The translations under genes were made by a program, and so were the position numbers. From NCBI RefSeq assembly GCF_902506425.1, contig NZ_LR732469.1, positions 2,217,285 to 2,281,284 of the forward strand: a stretch of DNA of 64,000 nt. The letters are read 5' to 3'. Source of the DNA: Novosphingobium sp. 9U (GTDB taxonomy: Bacteria; Pseudomonadota; Alphaproteobacteria; Sphingomonadales; Sphingomonadaceae). The notes beneath the pieces are model-generated. The model made no database searches. It was not told the origin of the DNA and saw only the letters and a list, made by a program, of their open reading frames with translations. This document shows positions 47,947 to 57,613 of this stretch, one piece after another; position 1 is the first letter of the stretch; each line of letters starts with the position of its first letter.

Positions 47947-48945
47947 TCAGGCGACAACACCTGCCCGGATGATGTCGTGCATGTGCACGATCCCCGTCAG
48001 CTTGCTGGTGTCGTCCACGACGAACAGCACCGACACGGCGTTCTCGTTCAGCAGCCGAAGCGCCTCAGACGCCAGAGTCGCCGATGTGACCGTGACCGGC
48101 CGCGCGGACATGTGCAGGCCGATCTTATCGTTAAGGTCATGAACGGCGATGCAGCGGCGCAGATCGCCATCGGTAAAGGCGCCGACCAGGACATTGTCCT
48201 CATTCACCACAGCGGTGCAGCCATAGCGCTTGAGGCTCATCTCGATCGTCGCGCTTTTCAGCGAGGCATCGCGATCGACTCGCGGCACCGACTCGCCCGT
48301 GCCCATGATCTGCCCCACTTCGCAGAGCTGGGCGCCCAGGCGACCGCCGGGATGGAAGGCGCGAAAGTCCGAGGGGGTGAAGCCGCGCGCCTCGATCAGC
48401 GCTACGGCCAGCGCATCGCCCAACACCAGCTGCAAAGTCGTTGACGAGGTGGGCGCCAGCTCATTGGGGCAGGCCTCGCGCACCTGGGGCATGATCAGGC
48501 AGATGTCGGCGGCGCGCCCCGCGGTGCTGTCCGCCTGCGACGTCGCGACGATCAGCTTGATGCCACGGTGCCGGCAATAGTGGAGAATATCGCCCAGCTC
48601 GGCCGTCTCGCCCGACCAGGTGATGGCCAGCACGATATCGTCATCGGTGATGATGCCGAGGTCGCCGTGGCTGGCTTCGCTAGGGTGAAGGTAGAGTGCC
48701 GAGGTGCCCGTCGACCGCATGGTCGCGGCGATCTTGGACGCGATCTGGCCGCTCTTGCCGATGCCGGTGACGATGACCCGGCCCCGCGTCGCGACAATGG
48801 CCTGCAGAGTGGCCTCGATGGCTCCGCCCAGCTGGGGCGCGCTCATGGCGTCGCGCAGCCGCTCCAGCGCTTTCATTTCTATGTCGAGGGTCTTGAGCGC
48901 CGATGCGGATGACCGCGACGATACCAGTTCCGGAGACATTTGCAT
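47947..48945 (-). CDS. kpsF: Arabinose-5-phosphate isomerase (KpsF/KdsD)
   Basis: A 332-residue isomerase making arabinose 5-phosphate from ribulose 5-phosphate, the first step to Kdo. An N-terminal SIS domain (about 40-180; VIVTGIGKSGQIASKIAAT, LHPSEASHGDLG) is followed by two CBS domains (about 205-330; DGDLRRC and SVLFVVDDTSKLTGIVHMHD in part). The ATG at 48945 or 48939 begins the natural N-terminus. It is divergent from kdsA. Confidence 0.94.
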   Translation of the reverse strand: MQMSPELVSSRSSASALKTLDIEMKALERLRDAMSAPQLGGAIEATLQAIVATRGRVIVTGIGKSGQIASKIAATMRSTGTSALYLHPSEASHGDLGIITDDDIVLAITWSGETAELGDILHYCRHRGIKLIVATSQADSTAGRAADICLIMPQVREACPNELAPTSSTTLQLVLGDALAVALIEARGFTPSDFRAFHPGGRLGAQLCEVGQIMGTGESVPRVDRDASLKSATIEMSLKRYGCTAVVNEDNVLVGAFTDGDLRRCIAVHDLNDKIGLHMSARPVTVTSATLASEALRLLNENAVSVLFVVDDTSKLTGIVHMHDIIRAGVVA

Positions 48946-49138
48946 GATTTCGTGCTTCTGACAGCTTGCGCAAAAGGTTACGGCGCGCACCCTCGATAAA
49001 TGATGCAGTGCGGGATTGCCAGTCGTTTGGTTTGGTCCCAATGAGTCGTGCTGGCGCAAACCGGCCAGCCAGCGTCTGCCGCTTTCCGCAGGTTACGCCA
49101 TGAATCAAGAACTTAGCTGGCTGCGAGGGTAGTAAAGA

Positions 49139-49975
49139 ATGATCTTTGGCAATCGCCAAATTGGAGCAAGTTCACCGCTGTTCGTGATCGCCGGTCCCTG
49201 CGTGATCGAGAGCGAGGAACTGGTGCTGTCTGTAGCCCGGACTCTTGCCGAAGTGGCGCAGCGCCGTGATCTGATGATCGTGTTCAAGAGTTCGTTCGAC
49301 AAGGCGAACCGCAGCTCAGACCGCTCGTTCCGCGGGCCCGGCATGGACGAAGGGCTGCGCATCCTCGACAAAGTCCGCAAAGAGACCGGGCTGCCGATTC
49401 TCACCGACGTGCACGAAGCATCGCAAGTCGAAGCCGTAGCGCAAGTGGTGGACATTCTCCAGACCCCGGCATTTCTCGCTCGCCAGACCGATTTCATCGC
49501 TGCGGTCGCCGCCTCGGGCAAGCCGGTGAACATCAAGAAGGCGCAGTTCATGGCGCCCGCCGACATGGCGCAAGTCGTCGCCAAGGCCCGCAATGCGGCC
49601 ACCGCCGCCGGCTGCGACGCCGACGCGTTCATGGTCTGTGACCGGGGTACGTCCTTCGGCTACAACAATCTGGTCTCCGACATGCGGGGCCTGGCGATCA
49701 TGGCGCAGACCGGCTGCCCGGTGGTGTTCGACGCGACTCATTCGGTGCAACAGCCCGGCGCGCTCGGAGAGAGCTCCGGCGGGCAGAGCGAGTTCGTGCC
49801 GCTGCTGGCGCGCGCGGCCGTAGCGGCAGGCGTCTCGGGCGTGTTCATGGAAACGCATCCCGACCCGGCCAAAGCCTTGTCGGATGGGCCGAACGCTTTG
49901 CCGCTCAATCGCTTCGAGGCACTGGTGGCGCGGCTCCAGGCTATCGACATGGTGGTGAAGTCTGCCGCAGACTGA
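49139..49975 (+). CDS. kdsA: Kdo-8-phosphate synthase
   Basis: A 278-residue aldolase-type enzyme condensing PEP with arabinose 5-phosphate. Signatures are [14 protein letters not shown], the catalytic-site [12 protein letters not shown] and [11 protein letters not shown]. Length is standard. The gap to kpsF (about 190 bases) holds divergent promoters that I could not define. Confidence 0.96.
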   Translation: MIFGNRQIGASSPLFVIAGPCVIESEELVLSVARTLAEVAQRRDLMIVFKSSFDKANRSSDRSFRGPGMDEGLRILDKVRKETGLPILTDVHEASQVEAVAQVVDILQTPAFLARQTDFIAAVAASGKPVNIKKAQFMAPADMAQVVAKARNAATAAGCDADAFMVCDRGTSFGYNNLVSDMRGLAIMAQTGCPVVFDATHSVQQPGALGESSGGQSEFVPLLARAAVAAGVSGVFMETHPDPAKALSDGPNALPLNRFEALVARLQAIDMVVKSAAD

Positions 49976-50035
49976 CGCGGCGTGGAACCAGCTTGGCGGC
50001 AAGCGGCGCGCGATGGATCCCGACGGCGAACGACG

Positions 50036-51061
50036 ATGAACATCAGGACGGCTTTCCTCGCGCCATGGTGGGCGGTGCAACTGCTCACCGGGGCCAAAAG
50101 CTTTCTCGATAATCCCATCATCGGATCGCCGCGGATCAACGGGCTTGGGCTTCACGTCGGCCGGGTGCGGATGGCGGCGCGGCTGACGGCTTGGCGTCGC
50201 CGGCGCCTGGCCGGCAAGGTTCCCCCCGCATGGCGCGAGGCGTTCGACCGCGACGGCTTCGTCGTCATCCCCAATGTGGTTCCTCCGGAGCAGTTCGCCG
50301 CTTTTCGGGCGGCAATCCTCGGTTATCAAGGCCCTGCCCGAGAGATGCGGCAAGGTGATGCGATCACGCGTAGGCTGGCGATCGACCCGGCCATGCTCGC
50401 CGCCGTTCCGGGCTTGCGGGCACTGCTGAGGCGCAAGGACCTAGTCGCGCTGTTCCACTACGTCGCCAGCTTCCGCACGACGCCGCTGCATTATGTGCAA
50501 ACTATCGTCAGCCGCGACGGTGCGAGTGAGGCCGACCCGCAGGAAGCGCTTCATGCCGACAGTTTTCATGCTTCGTTGAAAGCGTGGCTGTTCCTCAATC
50601 CCGTGAGCGAGGAGCAAGGCCCGTTTACCTTCGTGCGTGGATCGCACCGCTTCACGCCGGAGCGGCTGGCTTGGGAAAAGCGGCGCAGTCTCGCCGAACC
50701 GACGAGCATCGACCGTTTGTCGGCGCGCGGCTCGCCCCGCGTGTCGCCCCAAGACCTGCAAGCGATGGACCTGTCGGATGCCGAGGCGGTGACGGTCACG
50801 GGAAACACACTGGTCGTGGCTGATACGGTGGGGTTTCACGCGCGCGGCGCTGCGGTGCAGGCCGGCGAGCGTGTGGAGCTGTGGTCCTATGCGCGGCGCA
50901 ACCCGTTCCTGCCATGGCTCGGGGGAGATCTGCTGAGCATTCCCGGTCTCGCCGAGCGGCGTATTTCCTGGCTCTGGAGCTTGCGCGATCGGTGGGAGGC
51001 GCAGATCGGCCAGCCTTGGCGATCTGTCGGCGTCCGCACACCGACGGACATGGAGACATGA
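50036..51061 (+). CDS. PhyH-like Fe(II)/2-oxoglutarate dioxygenase
   Basis: A 341-residue protein with a phytanoyl-CoA dioxygenase-like domain (about 70-300). The iron ligands fit HAD in EALHADSFHASL and the distal His in TVGFHARGAAV, whose Arg could bind 2-oxoglutarate; the core also has GFVVIPNVVPPEQFAAFR and GPFTFVRGSHRF. It starts 60 bases after kdsA and is probably cotranscribed with it. The substrate is unknown; a sugar or lipid of the capsule/LPS pathway is suggested by position. Confidence 0.8.
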   Translation: MNIRTAFLAPWWAVQLLTGAKSFLDNPIIGSPRINGLGLHVGRVRMAARLTAWRRRRLAGKVPPAWREAFDRDGFVVIPNVVPPEQFAAFRAAILGYQGPAREMRQGDAITRRLAIDPAMLAAVPGLRALLRRKDLVALFHYVASFRTTPLHYVQTIVSRDGASEADPQEALHADSFHASLKAWLFLNPVSEEQGPFTFVRGSHRFTPERLAWEKRRSLAEPTSIDRLSARGSPRVSPQDLQAMDLSDAEAVTVTGNTLVVADTVGFHARGAAVQAGERVELWSYARRNPFLPWLGGDLLSIPGLAERRISWLWSLRDRWEAQIGQPWRSVGVRTPTDMET

Positions 51062-51176
51062 GGGTGGGGCGCAAGGGCCGAGGCAGGCTATCCGACCAGC
51101 TCCGCAGGGACGCTCTCAGATGGTTTGCGCCGAATACCTGGATGCCACCGGTCCATGAACGGTACGGTGCTTTGCC

Positions 51177-51482
51177 ATGATGTACCTTGAGCACGCGCTT
51201 GTGGCGCTGGCCGTGCAAGCCATCGTCGGACTGCTGACGGGTCGATGGTGGACCGGAGCCGCGCTGGCGTCAGGCTATTTCATCGGGCGCGAAGTGGCCC
51301 AGGCCGAATACCGCTGGATTGAGCTCTACGGCGCCGGCTTGCGCGCGAACATGCCACGGTGGGCGGTGTTCGACGTCCGTGTCTGGCCAAAGCTGGACCA
51401 GACCATCGATTGGGTCGGACCGGTGCTGGCGACGTGCGGTCTTGCCAGCATCATGAACGCCGATTTTATCAATCGGAAGTGA
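51177..51482 (+). CDS. Hypothetical small membrane protein, 101 residues
   Basis: A 101-residue protein with hydrophobic segments at about 5-35 (EHALVALAVQAIVGLLTG) and 75-95 (WVGPVLATCGLASIM), so both ends are probably membrane-embedded with a periplasmic or cytoplasmic middle. No family recognised. It follows the dioxygenase gene by 115 bases and ends before a bidirectional terminator. Confidence 0.65.
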   Translation: MMYLEHALVALAVQAIVGLLTGRWWTGAALASGYFIGREVAQAEYRWIELYGAGLRANMPRWAVFDVRVWPKLDQTIDWVGPVLATCGLASIMNADFINRK

Positions 51483-51487
51483 GAAGC

Positions 51488-51515
51488 CCGCCCGGTGCCG
51501 TGGTGTACCGGGCGG
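51488..51515. terminator. Hairpin between convergent genes
   Basis: CCGCCCGGT (51488-51496) pairs with ACCGGGCGG (51507-51515). It lies between the stop codons of the 101-residue protein and the outer-membrane protein and could end both transcripts, though T-runs are weak. Confidence 0.6.
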
Positions 51516-51527
51516 CCTTCACAATGC

Positions 51528-52151
51528 TTACTTGAAGCGGATGCCAATGCCGCCCATCACGCGCTGGGCGGACGAGTGACCGTGGAAGTTCGAGTAGACG
51601 TACTGCGCGTTTACGTAGACCGGCGCACGACCCTGGGTGAGGGTGAACTCGGCGCCGCCGCCCAGTTGGTAGCCGTCGGCATTGTAGTGGTCGTAGACCA
51701 GCTGGGTGCCGGTCGGGCCGTCGATGCGCTTGCGCTGCTCGCGGTTAACGTAGCCACCCTTGCCGAACAGCAGGAACTGCGGGGTGACAAGATAACCAAC
51801 GCGAACAGCCGCGCCGATTTCCTGAAAACCCTTGTGGCAGATGCTGTTGTTGTTCGGCAGGCCGGTGCAGTTCTCGTTGCCCTTGCCCGGTACCCAGTAG
51901 CTGCCCTCGGCACCGATCACAACGCGATCGCCCAGCGTGCCATCGAAGCCGATGGTTCCGCCATAGCCGAACTTGTCGTTGTGCTCGCCCTCGGACATGA
52001 AGCGGTCGCCGCCGGCATTGGCCTCAAGGCGGACGCCGCGGAACGAGGTTCCGTTGGCAGCCACTTCGGGAGCCGTGTCCTGTGCGAACGCGGGCTGCGC
52101 TGCGAAGCCTGCTGCGACGATCGCTGCGAGCGTGAGAGCCTTGGTATTCAT
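51528..52151 (-). CDS. Outer-membrane beta-barrel protein
   Basis: A 207-residue small porin-like protein with signal peptide (MNTKALTLAAIVAAGFAAQ, cleavage at AFAQ near 23). The mature part has eight or so strands such as VVIGAEGSYWVPGKG, AAVRVGYLVTPQFLLFGKGG and VYVNAQYVYSNF, ending GIGIRFK. This fits the Omp25/OmpA-like barrel family of alphaproteobacteria. AAGGAG lies seven bases before the ATG, the best ribosome-binding site in the region, suggesting strong expression. Confidence 0.85.
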   Translation of the reverse strand: MNTKALTLAAIVAAGFAAQPAFAQDTAPEVAANGTSFRGVRLEANAGGDRFMSEGEHNDKFGYGGTIGFDGTLGDRVVIGAEGSYWVPGKGNENCTGLPNNNSICHKGFQEIGAAVRVGYLVTPQFLLFGKGGYVNREQRKRIDGPTGTQLVYDHYNADGYQLGGGAEFTLTQGRAPVYVNAQYVYSNFHGHSSAQRVMGGIGIRFK

Positions 52152-52543
52152 AATCACTCCTTGAGCATCTAATTTCGAGTGCGGGAACGGCCCTTGGACC
52201 TCGAAGGTTGCAATGGGAACACCACCACCTAGCAAATTGTGAGCAGATGTGACGATTGTGCAACATGGCGGGGGTACGGCAGACGTACCCTCGTTAAGCG
52301 CTTCCGCTCACCTTGTGTGCGACTGTCTCACTAGCCCTGTGCTCAGAGGAAGACGGCGGCGATGCTTGGAGGACGGGGCAGCGTCCGTATGCGAGATCAT
52401 CTACAGGGCATGGGCGGCCGCGAGTAGCAAATTAACATCCGCGAGCGGTTAATGTGCGGGAGGTTCTGCAAAATCCGTTGAGGATCTGAGCGGCCACGGC
52501 AGGCTGGTGATGTCTGACTTCACCAACTCCGATGGAGCCCCAC
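52152..52543. other. Gene-free stretch upstream of the porin and IS remnant
   Basis: The first 100 bases should hold the porin promoter and leader. A GGTACGGCAGACGTACC inverted word lies at about 52275-52291. From about 52440 the sequence probably belongs to the left end of the decayed IS256-type element. No gene is seen. Confidence 0.5.
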
Positions 52544-53470
52544 CATGACCAGGAATGAGAATAAGCCATAGACCGCTGCCGTCAAAGAGCTGATGGGCGC
52601 GAACCACGACGCGTTGCGCAAGATCGTCCAGGATCTGCTGCAGGCAATGCTCGAAGCAGAGATGATCGGGTCGCTTGGCGCTTCGAAGAGCGAGCGCGCG
52701 GACGGCCGGGTCGGTTATCGGTCTGGGCATTACAACCGGACGCTTGTCACGCGCGTCGCAAGCTCGAGTTGCGAGTGCCCCAAGGCCGTGACGGGCGGTT
52801 CTCGACCGAGTTATTCGAGCGCTATCAGCCGTCGAAATAGGCGCTCGTGGCATCGCTGGCAGAGATGTACGTGCAGGGTGTTTCGACCCGCAAGGTAAAG
52901 GCAATCACCCAAGCTGTGTGGCCACAGCTTCTCCGCCTTGACGATCTTGGCGATCAACAAGCAGTTGGACGAAAGCCTGACGGCGTTTGCCCGACGCCGG
53001 CTGGATGAGCCGTCCGCCTGTCCCATCATCGCCGCCAAAAATGAGAAGGTCCGCCAGGCAGGCGTCGTTCGCTCATGCGCGGTGCCCATCGCGCTTGGCG
53101 TCGATTGGAAGTCCGGCGACAGATCCTCGCGGTTGAGCTCGCGAATCGCGAGAGCCGCTCGTCGTGGAAGGATTTCCTGGTCGGCCTCAAAGAGCGTGGT
53201 CTACAGGGCGTTGAATATATCGTTGCCGACGATCATGCCGGCTTGCGCGCAGCCGTTCGCGAGGTGCTCCCCGACGCCTGGTTCCAGCGCTGCTATGTCC
53301 ACTTCCTGCCCAACGCTCTCGACCATCTTCCACGCAAAGCAGACGACGATTGCCTTCAGGAGCTGCCATGGATCAATGACCGCCGCGCGCCGCCAGAGGC
53401 GAAGAGCGACCTCGCTGCCTGGCTGAAGAAATGTAAGCGGCGCCTGAGCCCCACCTTGCGCGTATGATCG
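52544..53470 (+). pseudogene. Decayed IS256-family transposase
   Basis: Fragments of one transposase appear in different frames in the right order: LRKIVQDLLQAMLEAEM and RVGYRSGHYNRTL; ELRVPQGRDGRFSTELFERYQ then an internal stop, then ALVASLAEMYVQGVSTRKV; LAINKQLDESLTAFARRRLDEP; and ILAVELANRESRSSWKDFL with VLPDAWFQRCYVHFLPNALDHL. At least three frameshifts and one stop break it, and the C-terminal quarter is missing. The order and words match IS256-type transposases. Confidence 0.88.
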
Positions 53471-53517
53471 GGTGGCCGAGTCTCGCCGCCTTTGATCGGG
53501 GTGAAGAGGCTGGTACT

Positions 53518-53742
53518 ATGACGATGTCATATGACGATGCTGGTACTAGCGGGGCTCAGCGGCTTGAGATCTTCAACGGGGCAGGAAAGCGCCGGAATTG
53601 GCTACCTGAGGTAAAGGTCTCGATCATCGCTGAGAGCTACTCGGGTCAAGAGTCCATCAGCGCTGTGGCGCGCAGGCATGCGATGTGCCTCTCACAGCTA
53701 TTCACTTGGCGCCGTGAGCTGCGCAAGCAGATGCTCGACGCG
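53518..53742 (+). pseudogene. IS66-family orfA (TnpA) fragment
   Basis: About 75 residues of an IS66 helix-turn-helix protein (RRNWLPEVKVSIIAESYSGQ, ISAVARRHAMCLSQLFTWRR), cut off at about 53740, where the sequence continues as antisense of a different IS66 gene piece. Not functional. Confidence 0.75.
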
Positions 53743-53744
53743 GC

Positions 53745-54455
53745 CGTCGCGGAACAGCTCGTTGAAGCCGGCAAACCTGTCGACCTGGAGGATCCCGCTG
53801 TACCCGGCCAGATGTGCCCGCGGATGCTCGCCCTTGTGGTTACGCGAGTAGTAGCACAGCGCCACCGGCGGTGCCGGGCCGCTAAACGGGCGATCGTCGC
53901 GGATGTAGTCCCAGATCCGCGCTACCTCGGCCTTGTGCTTGGCGAGCAGCGGTACTGTGGTGTCGTCGGCGTGCAGCCGATCTGCCGCAAGCGCGTGGGG
54001 CTCCAGATGCAGGAACAGCGGCTTCACCGCCACGCAGATCGCCCCGATCTGATCCGCCAGCGTCGAGAGGCTCAAGGAAATGCCCTCTCGCTCGAGGCGG
54101 TCACGCCGGCTGTTGAGAGGCTGATGCAGCCCGTGTTTTTGGGAAGCAAGGCTTGCCAGGAAGTGCGGGCCGAACATCCCGCGTGGGGTTACGTGGAACG
54201 GTGCCGGAGGCTGGCCCATCTTCTCGCAGCGGCGGCAGGAGACTTTTTCCCGCACGGTCTGGATCACCTTATGGCGAGCCGGCACTCGCTCGAGCGTCTC
54301 GGTTATGTCTGCGGGCAAGTGGCTCAGATCGTCCGAGCCGCAGCACGGGCAGGTCTCGGGTGCAGGGATCACGACCCTTTCGCGCGGCAGATCGGCAGGG
54401 AAATCCCAACGCGTGCTCCGCTTGCGGGTGCCGTGCAGGTGAGCGAGCGCTCTTA
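53745..54455 (-). pseudogene. IS66-family transposase (TnpC) fragment
   Basis: A minus-strand internal piece of IS66 TnpC: PRERVVIPAPETCPCCGSDDL, LERVPARHKVIQTVREKVSC, the zinc-finger Cys pairs, then HADDTTVPLLAKHKAEVARIW and GYSGILQVDRFAGFNELF. Both the N-terminus and the C-terminal half with the last catalytic residues are missing, so it is a remnant. Confidence 0.85.
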
Positions 54456-54482
54456 AGCATGCTCTTAAAAGTACGCGTAGGA

Positions 54483-54680
54483 GTTGGTGTGGGCCAGGTG
54501 ACGGTTTTTGGCGGCCCAGCGCGGCGGCGAGGGTGGAGCGACGAGGAGCGGGTGCAGATTTTGAGCGAGGCGTTTGCGCCAGGCGCTTTGGTGGCGCAGG
54601 TCGCGCGGCGGCACGATGTTTCGACGGGTTTGATCTACACCTGGCGCCGTAATTTCCGCCGGCGTGCTGCGGCAACATAA
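54483..54680 (+). pseudogene. Second IS66-family orfA (TnpA) fragment
   Basis: A 65-residue piece with RRRGWSDEERVQILSEAFAPG and VAQVARRHDVSTGLIYTWRR, differing from the fragment at 53518. It stops shortly after the helix-turn-helix and abuts the broken glycosyltransferase. Confidence 0.72.
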
Positions 54681-54684
54681 GATG

Positions 54685-55305
54685 CAATGACAGGTGTTCC
54701 GCACGCCAAGCTTTCCAATACGGACATTGGACCGCCTTCATTGATGGCGGGAACGAGTATATAGACCTGTAGAAATCAGGTAACTTGTCTTCGTCGATAT
54801 TCTGCGCCGGGCCACGCCATCCTTCGCCAGTGAAATGCCATTCGATATCTGGCACGTCCGTCACTGCGCGGACCAGCGCATCACCCTTGCGGCCGGTATG
54901 GTAGGTCCGGCCAACGACGCCGATGCGGACCAAAGGCCTGAACAGATCAAGTTCAACGCCAGGCGATATGCAGATGCTTTTACTAACGCCCATATATGCA
55001 ATGATCTTATCGGTTGTGTTCGACATCGATATGGCGACATCGATCTCTCGCGCTGCACGGTTAAATCGCTCAGCCGCCGCGGGTTCATGTTCCCTGTGCG
55101 TAAAAAGTGCCAATTCTTTGGGTGAGACTCCCCTGTTACGGCACCCGTATGTAATATAATACTGGACTTTAGCAGATGGGTTAGGGGCCCTTGAATAAGT
55201 TACATAGTCAAGTCTTTTAGTTGTTCCTGCAGAAGAGTTCTCAAGGTTCATCCGTATTCGGAAGTTACTATATGAACTTTTAACCGCTACATGCAGTTTT
55301 CGCAC
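54685..55305 (-). pseudogene. Truncated, frameshifted glycosyltransferase
   Basis: A GT4-like protein on the minus strand reads normally for about 180 residues (IGVVGRTYHTGRKGDALV, DIEWHFTGEGWRGPA, KLPDFYRSI). Then at about 54760 the frame shifts: the continuation ILVPAINEGGPMSVLESLACG with TPVIAS is in the neighbouring frame. It is cut at about 54685 by the IS66 fragment, so the end of the donor-binding domain is lost. Its AT content is higher than that of the capsule genes, resembling the 57-64 kb segment. Confidence 0.82.
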
Positions 55306-55519
55306 CAGATTGATTAATCTAATTATAACATTTTATAAGGAGAGTCGCAGTGATCACTGGACGGGCTGATCGAAGTCGACAAAAGTGGCTTACTTCATTT
55401 TGAATGCCTTTGACGTTTAATGGACGGATCGTCTGCGGTTTGGTTGTTCGAGCTGCCGCTTGCGGAGAGATAACCCGCAAGTCGATGCAAAAATCACTCT
55501 GCAAGGCCGGTAGCAGATT

Positions 55520-56815
55520 GGACACCTCGAAAAACTCGTGGCGTGTGACGGCGTGAAGTGATTCACTGCCTTTGCGCGATAGCGGAGGCGATGATGGCAG
55601 GGCAGCCGGGTTTCTTCGATCGTTCGTACCGATATGAGGCATTGAGCGCGGCGGGCGATCCGCTGGAGCGTCTGGCGGCAGTGGTGGACTTTGAAGTTTT
55701 CCGAGGACCGCTGGTCGCGGCGCTGCGCCATAGTCCTCGCGGCAAGGGTGGCCGCCCGCCGCTTGATCCGGTCCCCATGTTCAAGATCCTCGTACTCCAG
55801 GCGCTCTACTCGCTTTCGGACGAAGCCACCGAGTTCCAGATCAAAGATCGCCTCTCTTTCCAGCGTTTTCTGGGGCTTGGCCTGGATGGCACGGTACCCG
55901 ACGCGACGACAGTGTGGCTGTTTCGGGAGCGTCTGGTGAAGGCCAAGGCGATCGACAGGCTATTTGCCCGCTTCGATGCCGCGCTCACAGACCGAGGGTA
56001 CCTTGCCATGGGCGGGCAGATCATCGACGCGACCGTAGTGCCGGCCCCGAAGCAGCGGAACACCGAGGAGGAGAAGGCGGCTATCAAGGAGGGCCGGATA
56101 CCCGAGCGCTGGAAGGATAACCCTGCGAAGATCCGGCAAAAGGATCGCGATGCCCGCTGGAGCGTCAAGTACACCAAGGCGAAGGTCAAGGAAGGCGCGG
56201 CCCCCAAGGCCTTCAAGCCGGTCGATCTTGCCATCCCCATGTTCGGCTACAAAAACCACATAGGGATCGATCGCGCACATGGCTTGATCCGCACCTGGGA
56301 TGCCAGCGCCGCCAATGCTCATGATGGCGCAAGGCTGCCGGTGTTGATCAGTCCAGATAACACGGCCTCGGGCGTCTGGGCCGATACGGCCTACCGATCA
56401 AAGAAGAACGAGGCGTTCCCGGCCAAGGGCATGTTCACCAGCCACATCCACCAGCGAAAGCCGCATCGCCGCCCGATGCCCGAGCGTATTGCACGGGCCA
56501 ATGCGAAGCGGTCGGTGGTTCGCTCCGCCGTCGAGCACGTCTTCGCCGGGCAAAAGCACCGCATGGGCCTTGCGGTACGCACCATCGGCATCGCTCGCGC
56601 CCGCATCAAGATTGGGATGGCGAATCTCGCCTATAATTTGCAGCGACTGGCTTGGCTGGAGGGGCGAATTGCGACCGCATGACGCCGAAAACGGCCTGTG
56701 CTCTCGGATCCGTTACGGAAATCAGCGGATCAGCCCCAAAAACTGAGGCGCCCAATTCGTCCGCGCGCCTTCACCTTGCCATCATGCCGAAATCAGACGG
56801 TTCTTCGAGGTGTCC
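55520..56815 (+). mobile_element. Intact IS5-family insertion sequence
   Basis: A 1,296-bp element with terminal inverted repeats: GGACACCTCGAAAAACTCGT at the left end (55520) and, on the minus strand, GGACACCTCGAAGAACCGT at the right end (56815). GATT directly flanks both ends (55516-55519 and 56816-56819), a probable 4-bp target duplication. It contains one full transposase gene. Confidence 0.85.
55591..56682 (+). CDS. IS5-family transposase
   Basis: A 363-residue DDE transposase without frameshifts. The IS5-type N-terminal domain is seen in FDRSYRYEALSAAGDPLERL and PPLDPVPMFKILVLQALYSL; the catalytic core includes GGQIIDATVVPAPKQRN (first Asp), GVWADTAYRSKKNEA (second Asp) and the Y-(2)-R-(3)-E-like region near RSAVEHVFAGQKHRMGL. 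GGAGG lies shortly before the ATG at 55591/55594. It looks functional. Confidence 0.93.
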   Translation: MMAGQPGFFDRSYRYEALSAAGDPLERLAAVVDFEVFRGPLVAALRHSPRGKGGRPPLDPVPMFKILVLQALYSLSDEATEFQIKDRLSFQRFLGLGLDGTVPDATTVWLFRERLVKAKAIDRLFARFDAALTDRGYLAMGGQIIDATVVPAPKQRNTEEEKAAIKEGRIPERWKDNPAKIRQKDRDARWSVKYTKAKVKEGAAPKAFKPVDLAIPMFGYKNHIGIDRAHGLIRTWDASAANAHDGARLPVLISPDNTASGVWADTAYRSKKNEAFPAKGMFTSHIHQRKPHRRPMPERIARANAKRSVVRSAVEHVFAGQKHRMGLAVRTIGIARARIKIGMANLAYNLQRLAWLEGRIATA

Positions 56816-56839
56816 GATTGTTAAAGTAGGTTTGATCGG

Positions 56840-57125
56840 GCGAATAGGCACCACGGCTCGAAGGAGGCCTCCGGGCGTTGTAGGACCCAAATGTCGGCTA
56901 ATCGGACTGCGGCTCCCACTGACCGATGCAGATATACTTTCACGTACTTCACTGAACGCCACAGGCGCTCGATCATGGCATTAGCCCACCAAGGCACCCC
57001 GGCCATCCATGCTGATGGAAATCCCTTCGCGCCGGAGTGCGCCGGTGGAGGCTTGGCAGGTGAATTGGCTACCCTGATCTGTATTGAAGATTTCCGCTTG
57101 CCGTAGCGCGCCAAGGCTTCCACGG
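56840..57125 (-). pseudogene. IS3-family transposase (orfB) remnant
   Basis: Minus-strand pieces of the IS3-type integrase core: LEALARYGK, a mutated middle, NAMIERLWRSVKYVKVYLH and a weak end. The catalytic Glu segment (ERLWRS-KY-VYL) is recognisable. It is short, out of frame in part, and the IS5-family element lies directly beside it. Confidence 0.72.
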
Positions 57126-57613
57126 GTACTTCGATGCAAAGCCGGCTTTCATCGTGATCGATATCCCGTGACTAAGGTTCTTGCGGCTGACGCTTCATTG
57201 GCACCGTGTGGGACCAGTTTATCATCACTTTCGCTCGGCAACAGACCTGCTTTGCTGAGCGGGCCTTCCAAAAAATCATTCGCCAGCGTCATTCTCGCCC
57301 TTAATCGCGGCAAGCGGCACCTTAGCCTTGGAAAGCCAGACTGTGGTTGCGCCGTGGTCGATTGCTCATTCTGCTCTTGTCTCGCAGCCCCTCGCTGCTC
57401 TCAGGAAAAAATTTAATTTTCTCAGTACTCAGATTCTCCAGACCACCTCCAATAGCATGAAGCATCCGCTAGCTACCTCGTGTCCTTCAGATATCCTTTT
57501 CTAATTGTAAACTCGATGCTCGGAGTTGCATCCGGCGTAAGGATGGACGACACAGCCGCTCGGATCGCTTTTGCCGGCCTGACGCCGGATGTTTGTGTCA
57601 CATGAGGGAACAT
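57126..57613. other. Gene-free stretch upstream of gmd
   Basis: About 490 bases with falling GC content, including an AT-rich tract (about 57408-57430). No convincing gene is seen on either strand. It should contain the gmd promoter, which I could not place. Confidence 0.5.
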
